Positions 1 through 7,506 are shown, numbered from the stretch's first letter. The stretch: 11,424 bases of DNA from VGCC01 sp044375955 (GCA_044375955.1 JBILLS010000049.1:1-11424), one strand, 5' to 3'. Notes: generated from the letters alone by a model not told the origin. Numbers and translations: made by a program.

Positions 1-348
1 GATGTTTCAAGCGTCACCTTGGATCACCTTTATCTGCGGCCCGAAGCGCCGATCCTGCTGTGCGACCGCCGCTCGGACCCCGAACGCCTGGCCGCCGACA
101 CCCCTCTCGCGCGCGCGGTCACCACACTCGATGCCACCAGCATCCCGCGGGCCCAGGCAATCCTTGCCTCGCTCATTGCCGATGATGCCCACCGAGGGGA
201 TCGGCTCCGAATGCGCTCCCACTACTTCGGTGCCGGTGACCCCGGAGAGAGCACTCGCCGATTCTGGGACCAGATCGATCGCGCCATCAGCGACCATGAC
301 ACGGCGGTGCGTAATCTGAACCGCACTCGCGTGACCGGGGAGGTCTGA
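1..348 (+). CDS. CDP-glycerol glycerophosphotransferase-like protein, C-terminal end (5' partial)
   Basis: The reading frame is open from base 1 to the TGA at 346-348, so this is the last 115 codons of a longer gene that starts to the left. The visible start DVSSVTLDHLYL matches the segment where TagB/TagF-type polyol-phosphate transferases carry a D-Y/V-S-S-V motif followed by a short hydrophobic stretch (known family pattern). The rest (IPRAQAILASL, then RMRSHYFGAGDPGESTRRFWD) resembles the C-terminal helices of actinobacterial members, where a YYLGD-type motif precedes the final helix. These enzymes move glycerol- or ribitol-phosphate from a CDP donor onto a growing wall polymer at the inner face of the membrane. 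The catalytic histidines would lie outside the window, so activity cannot be judged. The stop overlaps the next ATG by one base (TGATG), suggesting translational coupling. The family is fairly sure; the exact substrate is not. Confidence 0.72.
   Translation, partial: DVSSVTLDHLYLRPEAPILLCDRRSDPERLAADTPLARAVTTLDATSIPRAQAILASLIADDAHRGDRLRMRSHYFGAGDPGESTRRFWDQIDRAISDHDTAVRNLNRTRVTGEV
337..343 (+). promoter_or_regulatory. Ribosome binding site of the nucleotidyltransferase gene
   Basis: A purine-rich GGGGAGG sits four bases before the ATG at 348, inside the last codons of the upstream gene. It is one of the best Shine-Dalgarno matches in the window and supports this start, although the spacing is short. 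Confidence 0.6.
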
Positions 349-1040
349 TGTCGCTGCAGGCGGTCATCCTCGCGGCCGGTATGGGAACACGCCTGGGGCG
401 CCCATGGCCCAAGCCCCTGACTCCGCTGTCCGATGGCCGGACGATCATGCAGCAGCAGATGGACAACCTTCGGAAGATCTTCGCCGACGAGGTTCGGGTC
501 ACGACGGTCGTGGGCTTCAAACTCGAGCTCATCCTCGAGGCCTTCCCGGATGTCTCATATATCTACAACGAGGCCTACGACCAGACCAACACGAACAGGA
601 GCCTGCTGAAGGCGTTGCGACTTTCCGGCCCCGGTGGAGTGCTGTGGATGAACGGCGACGTGGTCTTCGATCCCTCGCTCCTGACTCGGTGCCTCCCCTC
701 ACTCGACGCGGATACCTCCTTCATCTGCGTCAATACTGCGGCCGTGGGTGAGGAGGAGGTCAAGTACACGGTGGACGACCAGGGATACGTGGCACTCCTG
801 TCCAAGCAGGTCCCGGGTGCGCTCGGCGAGGCCGTCGGCATCAACTACGTAAGCGCCTCCGACAAGGAGCTCCTCATCACCCGGCTTGCCGAGTGCGAGG
901 ACGGGGACTACTTCGAACGTGGCATCGAGATCGCGATCGAGAAAGACGCGATGCGGGTGTCACCGATCGATATCTCCGACCTGTTCGCCGTCGAGGTCGA
1001 TTTCGAAGAGGACCTCTCTCGCGCCAACGCGCATCTCTAA
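348..1040 (+). CDS. LicC-like sugar/alcohol-phosphate nucleotidyltransferase
   Basis: This 230-residue protein is an NTP-transferase-fold nucleotidyltransferase, which joins a phosphorylated small molecule to CTP, UTP or a similar nucleotide to make an activated donor. The N-terminal nucleotide-binding signature LAAGMGTRLG (residues 8-17) is followed by the basic RPWPKPL (18-24, Lys22). N-x-N-R-S-L at 81-86 and the NGD at 102-104, whose Asp104 would bind metal, fit the LicC/sugar-nucleotidyltransferase group. VEVD near the end (Asp218) could supply the second metal ligand. The length is normal for CTP:phosphocholine cytidylyltransferases (LicC, about 230 residues). It follows a CDP-glycerol-type transferase with a one-base overlap, so the two are probably co-translated; I infer that it makes an activated building block or decoration for the same polymer. 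The substrate (phosphocholine, another alcohol phosphate or a sugar phosphate) cannot be read from sequence. Its TAA interlocks with the TAG of the convergent glycosyltransferase gene. Confidence 0.82.
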   Translation: MSLQAVILAAGMGTRLGRPWPKPLTPLSDGRTIMQQQMDNLRKIFADEVRVTTVVGFKLELILEAFPDVSYIYNEAYDQTNTNRSLLKALRLSGPGGVLWMNGDVVFDPSLLTRCLPSLDADTSFICVNTAAVGEEEVKYTVDDQGYVALLSKQVPGALGEAVGINYVSASDKELLITRLAECEDGDYFERGIEIAIEKDAMRVSPIDISDLFAVEVDFEEDLSRANAHL

Positions 1041-2098
1041 CGGGCAAGGGCCGCGAAAAGAAGCTCCCATCGATCCAGGACGGCATCGAGTCGGTACTCC
1101 TCCATGGCTTGGCGCCCACGAGTGCCGAGTTCACGGCGTCGTTCCCGATCCCGCATGAGCGAGGCGAGACCCGAGGCCAACTCCGCGGGCTCGACGAGAA
1201 CCCCCTGACACAGGACTCGCACGCCGGACGAGCAATCCACTGCAACGCACGGGACACCGCTCGCCTGCGCCTCCGCGAGAGCCATGGGCAACCCCTCCGT
1301 GCGCGAGGGGAGCATGCCCACTCCGATTCCAGACCAGAAGTGGGTGGGATCGCTCACCGGGGCAAGGACCTCGACGCGTGGGAGCGTCGCTGCACGGCGG
1401 GTGATCTCGTCGCGCAGGGGGCCAGCTCCCGCGATGCGCAGGCTCCACTCCGGGAAGTCGGCGGCCAGGGCACTCCATACATCCAGAGCCCGGTCCGGCC
1501 CTTTCTCGTGCGCGAGACGTCCGAGGTAGCCGACGACGTTTCCATCCGGGTTGCTGGCCGCAGGCCAATGGGCCAGCGGATTGGGCATCACGCGCACGTT
1601 GTTCAGCCCGCTTCTCTCGAAGGCGCGGGAATCCTCAGCCGTCAAGGCCAGGAATGCGTCGACATCCCGATACGAGCTAAGGATGCGCCGAAGGTCGCGA
1701 CCACTCGCGGCCGCGGCGAAGGATCCGTGGTACTGACCGATCACGATCCAGCCCTCGTAGCCGGCGTCGGCCAGGATCTCCATCGCCCACACCTGCGCGA
1801 CGACGATCACTCCAGGTCGATCGCCCTCGAGCATCCGACGTAGGCGCCTGACGGCCGACGCCCGCAGATCGCGACGCCTCTGCTTCGTGGAGCTGTCCGT
1901 GGCCGTAGGCCACACCTCGTCCATCAATCGGTGTTCGCGGTAGCCGCCTGCGCTCGGATAGGTGTGCGGTGACGGAAACGGGGTGATGCCCACGAGATCC
2001 ACCGTGTGGGTGCGACCGAAACCCTCGGCCAGGGTGCGCACCACGCGCTGAGCACCGCCCACCTCGTCGATGTTGTTCGCCATGATCACGACCCGCAT
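1037..2098 (-). CDS. Glycosyltransferase family 4 (GT-B fold)
   Basis: This 353-residue cytoplasmic glycosyltransferase has the two-domain GT-B layout. The acceptor-side Rossmann half opens with MRVVIMANNIDEVGGAQRVV, carrying the GGAQR motif usual in GT4 enzymes. The donor-binding half begins near residue 188 with GYLGRLAHEKGPDRALD, which contains the expected Arg194 and Lys199 for the nucleotide-sugar phosphates. It ends with the E-x7-E signature EGLPMALAE (Glu268 and Glu276). I infer that it adds a hexose from a UDP- or GDP-sugar to a surface polymer. The ATG at 2098-2096 overlaps the upstream TGA by one base (TGATG), with a GGGTGG sequence about eight bases upstream. It is the last gene of the five-gene minus-strand run. 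Its TAG (1039-1037) interlocks with the TAA of the facing gene, leaving no room for a terminator. The family is clear; the sugar and acceptor are unknown. Confidence 0.9.
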   Translation of the reverse strand: MRVVIMANNIDEVGGAQRVVRTLAEGFGRTHTVDLVGITPFPSPHTYPSAGGYREHRLMDEVWPTATDSSTKQRRRDLRASAVRRLRRMLEGDRPGVIVVAQVWAMEILADAGYEGWIVIGQYHGSFAAAASGRDLRRILSSYRDVDAFLALTAEDSRAFERSGLNNVRVMPNPLAHWPAASNPDGNVVGYLGRLAHEKGPDRALDVWSALAADFPEWSLRIAGAGPLRDEITRRAATLPRVEVLAPVSDPTHFWSGIGVGMLPSRTEGLPMALAEAQASGVPCVAVDCSSGVRVLCQGVLVEPAELASGLASLMRDRERRRELGTRGRQAMEEYRLDAVLDRWELLFAALAR

Positions 2099-2472
2099 CA
2101 GCGACCACCCAGCCGCTCATCGACAGCGTCGAAGAGTGCGTCCTGCTCGCTCACGGCGCTCGTCAACGGTGGCAGGAGATAGCGGGCGGCTCCTCGGTCG
2201 GGTCGATAGGCGATCGCATCCGGATGCGCCGCGAGCAGGAGCGGATCATCGGTGATCACCACGGCACTCATGGCGATCACGTGATCCACGCGCATCCGGC
2301 GCACATCCCATACCCACCCACGCATGCGGAACGGGACCGGGGGCATGTGTTCGCCACCGACCAGGAGTACCGCGCGGGAGCCGAACCGTTCATTCCATGT
2401 GTCGAGATCGAACGGCACCCGGCGCCACGGCTCCGGGAGATCCGACATCGGCAGATAGGCGACGAACACGCG
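2098..2472 (-). other. Vestigial glycerophosphotransferase-like domain (C-terminus of the large GT2)
   Basis: Residues about 545-668 of the large GT2 follow the order of landmarks of a Glyphos_transf C-terminal lobe: RVFVAYLPMSD, FDLDTWNERFG, AVLLVGGEHM, GWVWDVRR, SAVVITDD, AIAYRPD. In intact enzymes these would be a P-T-F/W-R strand, an FDLxxL helix, an LRxH strand with the catalytic His, V/I-x-D-V, a V-L-I-T-D-Y-S-S nucleotide-binding loop, and a P-I-x-F/Y strand. Here the loop reads ITDDPL, and the whole piece is about one third of the usual domain length, so it probably no longer binds CDP-glycerol. The match was made by eye. Confidence 0.45.
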
Positions 2473-4104
2473 ATCGACGACCGTGGGCAGGCCCGGCTCG
2501 GCCGGTGTGCGTGAACGCATGAGCAGACGGCGCATCAGGGGAAGCACGCCACGTGACTCCCCCGTGGCCCGCCAGGCCAACTCGGCGCGCTCGCGAGGCT
2601 CCTCGCGCACACCCGCCGCCCCGCGCGCGCGAGCCAGCGAGCGCAGATCGAAACTCGTCGGCGTGCACCGGGTGCGCACCGGGGTGGAGTTGATTCGACC
2701 ATCCATGCTGAGGATGACGCGGATCGTTCCCCGGTCGCTGACGCTCACGAGCCGGTGTGGCGCCAGGGACAGCGGGCCGACTCCGCGCCAGAGGAGCGCA
2801 TCGCCGTCGCGACCGCTCGCCTCGAGCGGCAGGCGCAGCACCGGCTGGCCTCGTCCATCGCACCAGGCGAGTTCTGCCCCCACACCGCGAAGATCACCCA
2901 GATGGTCCACGGTCCGCACATAGACGGTCACGTCATCGCCATCCCGCTCGTACACCTCGACGGTGTGCAGGTAGCGGCGCATCTCGAACGGCAGGTCGAC
3001 CAACCGGAGGGAGGTCACATCGAGCCAGTCCCGGGAGGGGCGATCGAGTACCTCGATGTGGGGATCGCGTTCGAAGAGCACGCGATCGCCGTCGCTCACG
3101 AGACGGCTGTCGACCACCGCCCCCCACTTCTCGAAACGCATTGCGCGTCGGACTCCCTCCACGTCCCCACGCAGGAGATGGAAGAACGCCACGCGCAACG
3201 CTGGTCGCACCTGTCCGTAGGCATCGACCGGAACGGTGCGCACGTACGCATCTAGTTCCGCCATGACATCGCGCGCGGACTTCTCATCCGCATCCAGCAT
3301 GGTGGACAGGTAGAGGTACCCCTCGTGACGGAGGAACTTCACGGCCTTCGCCTGCGCCCACTCGGGCCGGGTGACGAGCATGGCGTCCATCACCCGATTC
3401 ACGGTGACACGGTCCCGAGCATTCCGAGATTGCGCCCGACCCTGGGTGATCGATCCCTCCTCGGCACCTTTGTCGACGTACCAGCGGTAGACGACCGGGG
3501 TGATCACTGCGACACGTGCGGCGGCGAGCAGACAGGCAAGGGTGAAGGGCTGATCCTCGAAGAGCACCCCCTCGGGGAATTGGATCCCATGGCGTTCCAG
3601 GAGTTCTCGTCGGAAGATCTTGTTGGGCACGATGGTGTCGTAGAGCAAAGCGGCATCGAATCCCGTGATGACCTGCTCGTCCTCGTGGAGATCGGGACGC
3701 CACCGGGTCGCCTCCCCCGTCAGGACATCTATGCGCTCCGCAGTCCCACACACCATGTCGGCCTCAAGACGCTCCGCGGCCTCGAGCAGGTTCGCGCAGG
3801 CGTGCATCTCGAGCTCGTCGTCGGAGTCACAGAACATCACCCACGGTGCCCGCGCATGGGCAAGCCCGGTGTTGCGTGGAACACCGCACCCACCCGAGTT
3901 TGTCGGCAACCTTTCGTAACGGATCCGCGGGTCCGCACTCATGGCGGCACGGATAAGTTCCTCGGTCCCGTCGGTCGAGGCATCGTCCACGACGATGATC
4001 TCGATGGCGTGCAGGGTCTGGCCCTGGATCGACGCGAGCGCGCGACCGATCCGAGCCTCGTCCTGATACCCGATGAGGATGACGGAGACGAGTGGCTCAG
4101 TCAT
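2098..4104 (-). CDS. TarS-like GT2 glycosyltransferase with degenerate glycerophosphotransferase tail
   Basis: This is a 668-residue protein in three parts. Residues 5-220 are a GT-A, family 2 domain: VSVILIGYQDEARIGRAL at the start, VVDDASTDGT, the metal-binding FCDSDDE (Asp93 and Asp95), VPNKIFRR, and FEDQPF (Glu183-Asp184), which corresponds to the catalytic-base ED of TarS-type wall teichoic acid transferases. Residues about 325-520 look beta-rich, like the linker modules of such enzymes. Residues about 545-668 resemble the C-terminal half of a CDP-glycerol glycerophosphotransferase but are shortened and have lost key motifs (see findings). The likely role is transfer of a sugar onto teichoic-acid-like chains. 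I chose ATG 4104 over GTG 4110 because GGGG lies five bases upstream and the resulting 8-base overlap with the preceding gene matches two other junctions here. The GTG would add two residues. Activity of the first domain is likely; that of the tail is doubtful. Confidence 0.85.
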   Translation of the reverse strand: MTEPLVSVILIGYQDEARIGRALASIQGQTLHAIEIIVVDDASTDGTEELIRAAMSADPRIRYERLPTNSGGCGVPRNTGLAHARAPWVMFCDSDDELEMHACANLLEAAERLEADMVCGTAERIDVLTGEATRWRPDLHEDEQVITGFDAALLYDTIVPNKIFRRELLERHGIQFPEGVLFEDQPFTLACLLAAARVAVITPVVYRWYVDKGAEEGSITQGRAQSRNARDRVTVNRVMDAMLVTRPEWAQAKAVKFLRHEGYLYLSTMLDADEKSARDVMAELDAYVRTVPVDAYGQVRPALRVAFFHLLRGDVEGVRRAMRFEKWGAVVDSRLVSDGDRVLFERDPHIEVLDRPSRDWLDVTSLRLVDLPFEMRRYLHTVEVYERDGDDVTVYVRTVDHLGDLRGVGAELAWCDGRGQPVLRLPLEASGRDGDALLWRGVGPLSLAPHRLVSVSDRGTIRVILSMDGRINSTPVRTRCTPTSFDLRSLARARGAAGVREEPRERAELAWRATGESRGVLPLMRRLLMRSRTPAEPGLPTVVDRVFVAYLPMSDLPEPWRRVPFDLDTWNERFGSRAVLLVGGEHMPPVPFRMRGWVWDVRRMRVDHVIAMSAVVITDDPLLLAAHPDAIAYRPDRGAARYLLPPLTSAVSEQDALFDAVDERLGGR

Positions 4105-5023
4105 CGACACCCCGGATCTGATTCACCCGATCCAGGAGAACCTGCGCGCGGGCAAGGAAGCTCTGTTCGCGCGCGACTCGATCCGACGCTTCGCGACGTT
4201 GCGCCTGCGTGGGGAGGTTCCCCTCGGGGCCCAGGAGCCGGGCGAGGTCGTCGAGATCGCGATAGGTGCGTACGTAGTCACCGAATACGCCCGTCATTCC
4301 CCGTGCGGGGTCGGAGACCACCGCCGCACCCGCGGCCACCGCGTCGAAGAGTCGATTGGAGAGGAAGCCCGATTCCGCCATGTCCCGCCAGTGGTCGTTG
4401 AGAACGACGCGGGCGCTCGCGTAGGCGAGCGGAACTTGATCGTTGGGGAGGAATTCCCCGGCCCACAGTTGGTCGGGAATGAGCCCCTCCCATCCAGTCC
4501 CGTAGACCATCGGTTCGACGCCGGCCGCGATCGCATCCCGCACGATCGGGCGGAACTCCCCTCGCGTGTTGCCCACGAAGATCACCCGGCCCGACCACGG
4601 TTCACGTGCCCGCTGCGGGTGGAAGCGTCGGGGATTCGTCGCCTGGAGCAGGGGTGTCACCGGAACTCGTGCGTCTGCTCCCCAGGATTCCGAGGCGGCG
4701 AAGACCGCGTCGAAATCACGTGGCTCATCGGAGTCCACCAGTTCGGGATGGGAGATGACCCAGAGCACCCAGGTGGCGTTCCCGCGTCGGGGGTGCACCC
4801 GGCGCAGGCCTCGCAGGACCACTACGACGTCGTCCGTTTCCCGCGCCGCCGCACCTGCCCCCGCACGGGAGACCACCGTGACCTGTTGATCGAGTTCGCG
4901 CAGGGCGTCGGCCAGGTCTTCCGCGAAATAGGTATCTCCCCATGCGCGCCCTGGCTCACCCTTGGGCGCAGACGTGACGATGGACCAGGTCCATCGCGGC
5001 TCTCGCCGCCACCACGGGGGCAC
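4097..5023 (-). CDS. CgeB-like glycosyltransferase (Glyco_trans_1_2 type)
   Basis: This is a 308-residue GT-B-type glycosyltransferase of the CgeB/YkvP-like group. The N-terminal half carries GDTYFAEDLADALRELDQQV, a typical opening with an acceptor-side helix. The C-terminal half has VIFVGNTRGEF and the strong family block NDHWRDMAESGFLSNRLFDA (starting at Asn209) followed by AAGAAVVSD, the donor-binding region. The frame stays open for 47 more codons upstream, but those codons overlap the preceding gene and encode an unconserved-looking Cys/Pro-rich stretch. I therefore chose GTG 5023, four bases after the TGA of the upstream ExoA-like gene; the Shine-Dalgarno there is weak (GGCAGG), so re-initiation by the same ribosomes is plausible. 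The stop overlaps the next gene's ATG by eight bases. It most likely glycosylates a surface polymer or its lipid-linked precursor in the cytoplasm. The family is well supported; the substrate is unknown. Confidence 0.83.
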   Translation of the reverse strand: MPPWWRREPRWTWSIVTSAPKGEPGRAWGDTYFAEDLADALRELDQQVTVVSRAGAGAAARETDDVVVVLRGLRRVHPRRGNATWVLWVISHPELVDSDEPRDFDAVFAASESWGADARVPVTPLLQATNPRRFHPQRAREPWSGRVIFVGNTRGEFRPIVRDAIAAGVEPMVYGTGWEGLIPDQLWAGEFLPNDQVPLAYASARVVLNDHWRDMAESGFLSNRLFDAVAAGAAVVSDPARGMTGVFGDYVRTYRDLDDLARLLGPEGNLPTQAQRREASDRVAREQSFLARAQVLLDRVNQIRGVDD

Positions 5024-5027
5024 GGCG

Positions 5028-6014
5028 TCAGCCTGCCACGCCACCGCGCAAGAACCCGACGCCCCAGGCGCCGTGCATGGTCGCGAACACTCCGGGAAGT
5101 CGCACCAGGGTCCGCCAGTCGCGTGCTCCAGCCGACACACTGGCGGCGAGGTTTCCCAGCGCATAGACGGCCACGGGCGCTAGCCCACCGGCGACCACCC
5201 ACCCCTCGCCGACCACCGCACCGACGACTGCGACGACGATGCCCACCGCGAGGACCGCAACAGTGACGGGAGCCGCCAGGTAACGCAGTGAGACGGTCTC
5301 CGGATGGCGACGCACGACCTCGCGTCGCCATCGTCCGTAGTCGTAGTACTGACGCGCAAGTGCGCGCAGTGTGGACCGAGGTCGGTAGGTCACCGACATG
5401 CGCGGCGTGAACCAGACCACGCCGCCTGTCTCACGGATGCGTAGGTTCAACTCCCAGTCCTGAGCACGCACCATCGACTCGTCATAACCTCCGACCCTTG
5501 TCAGCGCCTGTCTCTGGAAGCACCCGAGGTACACGGTCAGTGCCGGGCCTTCGACCCCTCCGATATGGAATGACGCATCGCCTACCCCGAAACGCGATCG
5601 CATCGCGGTGGCAACGGCACGCTCCGTGTCCGTCTCCCCCTCGGCTGCCATGATCCCGCCCACGTTGTCGGCACCGGTGCGAATCAAGGTCTCCACACCC
5701 ACACGCACGTAGTCGCGGGGCACGATCGCGTGGCCATCGACGCGCACGACGACGTCGGAATCCACTGCCCCTATCGCACAATTCAGACCCGAGGGTGTGC
5801 GCCCCGACGGATTGTCGACCACGTGGACGCGCGCATCCGCACGTGCCAGCTCCTCGGCGACGTCCCGTGTCCTGTCGCGGGATGGTCCGACGGCGAGGAC
5901 GACATCGATCCGCCCCGCGTAATCCTGATCGAGGACGCGGGCCACGGAGGCGCGCAAGTGACGCTCCTCGTTCACCACCGGCATCACCACAGCGACGGAC
6001 GGGTGCTCAGGCAT
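5028..6014 (-). CDS. ExoA-like family 2 glycosyltransferase with C-terminal membrane segments
   Basis: This is a 328-residue family 2 glycosyltransferase resembling ExoA, the succinoglycan glucosyltransferase. The GT-A domain starts SVAVVMPVVNEERHL (from residue 6). It then has the S-G-L-N-C-A region (75-80) and the metal-binding RVDGHA with D-x-H at 93-95, a form typical of ExoA-type enzymes rather than the commoner DDGS/DxD. It continues with QDWELNLRI (185-193) as the acceptor/catalytic acid region, and QYYDYGRWR (222-230), a Q-x-x-R-W-like motif. Two hydrophobic spans (about 246-269 and 271-293) would anchor the C-terminus in the membrane, so it probably works on a lipid-linked intermediate. 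ATG 6014 overlaps the upstream gene by eight bases (ATGCCTGA). The CgeB-like gene follows after four bases. The linked sugar is unknown. Confidence 0.9.
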   Translation of the reverse strand: MPEHPSVAVVMPVVNEERHLRASVARVLDQDYAGRIDVVLAVGPSRDRTRDVAEELARADARVHVVDNPSGRTPSGLNCAIGAVDSDVVVRVDGHAIVPRDYVRVGVETLIRTGADNVGGIMAAEGETDTERAVATAMRSRFGVGDASFHIGGVEGPALTVYLGCFQRQALTRVGGYDESMVRAQDWELNLRIRETGGVVWFTPRMSVTYRPRSTLRALARQYYDYGRWRREVVRRHPETVSLRYLAAPVTVAVLAVGIVVAVVGAVVGEGWVVAGGLAPVAVYALGNLAASVSAGARDWRTLVRLPGVFATMHGAWGVGFLRGGVAG

Positions 6015-7506
6015 CCGATCCCACCGTGCCGAGGGCGGCGTGGCGCAGCAGTCCCGGGTACTGCGCTGTGGTTTTGGTCAGGAAATGCTCATCCCGTACC
6101 TGCGCCGTGTTTCCCTGTGCATGACGCACGTAGACGTAGCCGAGACCGTGGGTGCGGTAGACGAGTCCCCCGGCACCGAGCACCTGATCGAGCAGTGCAC
6201 GATCGACGGAGCGGGGAACAGGGCGCCAGCCGCCCACCTGGGCGAGGTCACCACGCGAGATCAGCAACGTGCCACCCGCCACGAACTCCGCATACTTCTC
6301 CGCCCGGTACGTGGGGCGGAACACGGTGGTGTCCTGCGCCGCGAGGTAGACGAAGTCGAGTGCCTTGCCCACCACCTGGGCACCGGAGTACATGCGCGCG
6401 AGCACGAGGTCCCAGATGTGCTCAGAGTCGTAGAAGTCGTCGTGATCCATCTTGGCGATCAAGGTGCCATCGGCTCGGGCCGATCCGGTGGCCAGCGCCT
6501 CGCCGAGGGTCGCCCCGGCGGGGACGTCGACGACGATCCATGGTTGCGACCATCCTGCGAGGTGGTCGGTGATCGCCAGCTTCACACCACCGTGGTTGAC
6601 CACGACGAGTTGCAGGTGCGGGTAGGACTGGCGACGCACCATGTCCATGGCGTGCGCGACGAAGTCGGGACGATGGATCGCCATGACGATGCTGACCGTG
6701 GGCCAGCCACCGATCACCGGTGAGTTGTCACGCAGAGCCGTCCGCCTGGTCAGGACGGAGGCAACCTGCCACGCCAGCGTGTCCGAGGAATCACCGGGAA
6801 TCTGATCCGCCACGACACCGCAGGCGGCCACTTGGGCACGTTGCCGCGATGTGAGATCCCCAGCACCCGTGATCACAGCAACATCCCGAAGTGCGCGTAC
6901 CTGACTCCACGTGAGATCCCCGGCCAAGTCCAGGTCGCCGGCGGTCACCGCGCGGCCCACCGTGTCCGAGCGTCGACCCACGGGGCGGTGCACGAGTGGG
7001 TCCACAGTGGCCGTGAGGTCCACGCGCGAGAGATGCTCGACATGATCGCGCTCGGATCCGGCGATCAACCAGTCCGCGCGACGCACATGTGCATCGCGGG
7101 GCTCAGTACTGACGTCTCGGACGCTCTCGGCGAGTCGTCCACCGGTGTCCACCCCCGGCTCCCAGGTGAGGGCCGGGCTTCCCGTGGGCGCGGGTGCGAG
7201 CACTCGCAGGGCAGCACTGAGCACGACGCCCGCGTCACGCGGGGTCACCACATCGAGCTCGACGTGCGCACCCTTCCCGTCCGACGAATAGGCCAGCGTG
7301 CCGACACCGGGAATTCCGGGAGTCCCCCACCAGCCGGGGATCGGTGCCTTCCATGTGTCCATCCGGAGATGGACCCCATCGATCGCCCCGGCGCCGATGG
7401 ACGCCGTCACCAGACGCCGAAGGGCACCGATGTCGTCGACGCGCACCTGCCAGGTGCCGCGACGGGCCCGCACGCGGGCCCCCGTGACGCTGGACACGGT
7501 CAGCAC
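6007..7506 (-). CDS. Two-part glycosyltransferase with C-terminal family 2 domain
   Basis: This protein has 499 residues if GTG 7506 is the start. The C-terminal half (about 268-470) is a GT2 domain: TVSIVMAIHRPDFVAHAMD, then KMDHDDFYDSEHIWDLVLAR with the metal-binding Asp354-His-Asp-Asp357, VGKALDFVYL, GGTLLISRGDL and VDRALLDQVL. The N-terminal 265 residues are not clearly recognised. They begin with a beta-rich stretch (WQVRVDDIG, VRVLAP-like strands) and then a segment (RQRAQVAACGVVADQIP) that weakly recalls the end of a GT-B donor domain. It is the first gene of the five-gene run and probably acts in the cytoplasm on the same glycan. The start is uncertain: the frame is open far upstream, but an ATG at 7548 would overlap the divergent UDP-glucose dehydrogenase start. 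GTG 7506 and GTG 7497 both avoid that, and a TANNNT box 7 bases before 7497 favours a leaderless start there. The stop overlaps the next ATG by eight bases. Confidence 0.84.
   Translation of the reverse strand: MLTVSSVTGARVRARRGTWQVRVDDIGALRRLVTASIGAGAIDGVHLRMDTWKAPIPGWWGTPGIPGVGTLAYSSDGKGAHVELDVVTPRDAGVVLSAALRVLAPAPTGSPALTWEPGVDTGGRLAESVRDVSTEPRDAHVRRADWLIAGSERDHVEHLSRVDLTATVDPLVHRPVGRRSDTVGRAVTAGDLDLAGDLTWSQVRALRDVAVITGAGDLTSRQRAQVAACGVVADQIPGDSSDTLAWQVASVLTRRTALRDNSPVIGGWPTVSIVMAIHRPDFVAHAMDMVRRQSYPHLQLVVVNHGGVKLAITDHLAGWSQPWIVVDVPAGATLGEALATGSARADGTLIAKMDHDDFYDSEHIWDLVLARMYSGAQVVGKALDFVYLAAQDTTVFRPTYRAEKYAEFVAGGTLLISRGDLAQVGGWRPVPRSVDRALLDQVLGAGGLVYRTHGLGYVYVRHAQGNTAQVRDEHFLTKTTAQYPGLLRHAALGTVGSDA

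Noticed and set aside
893..1843. Long plus-strand open frame of about 316 codons
   Set aside because: It lies across the end of the nucleotidyltransferase and opposite the GT4 gene; the translation is Arg/Gly/His-rich without any recognisable motif, as expected for an antisense shadow in GC-rich DNA.
5024..5164. 47-codon N-terminal extension of the CgeB-like gene
   Set aside because: It overlaps the C-terminal membrane part of the ExoA-like gene and encodes a Cys/Pro-rich stretch that does not look like a glycosyltransferase N-terminus.
3325..5266. Two long plus-strand frames (3325-4401 and 4073-5266)
   Set aside because: Both are antisense to well-supported glycosyltransferases; low-complexity Arg/Pro/His ends and no family features.
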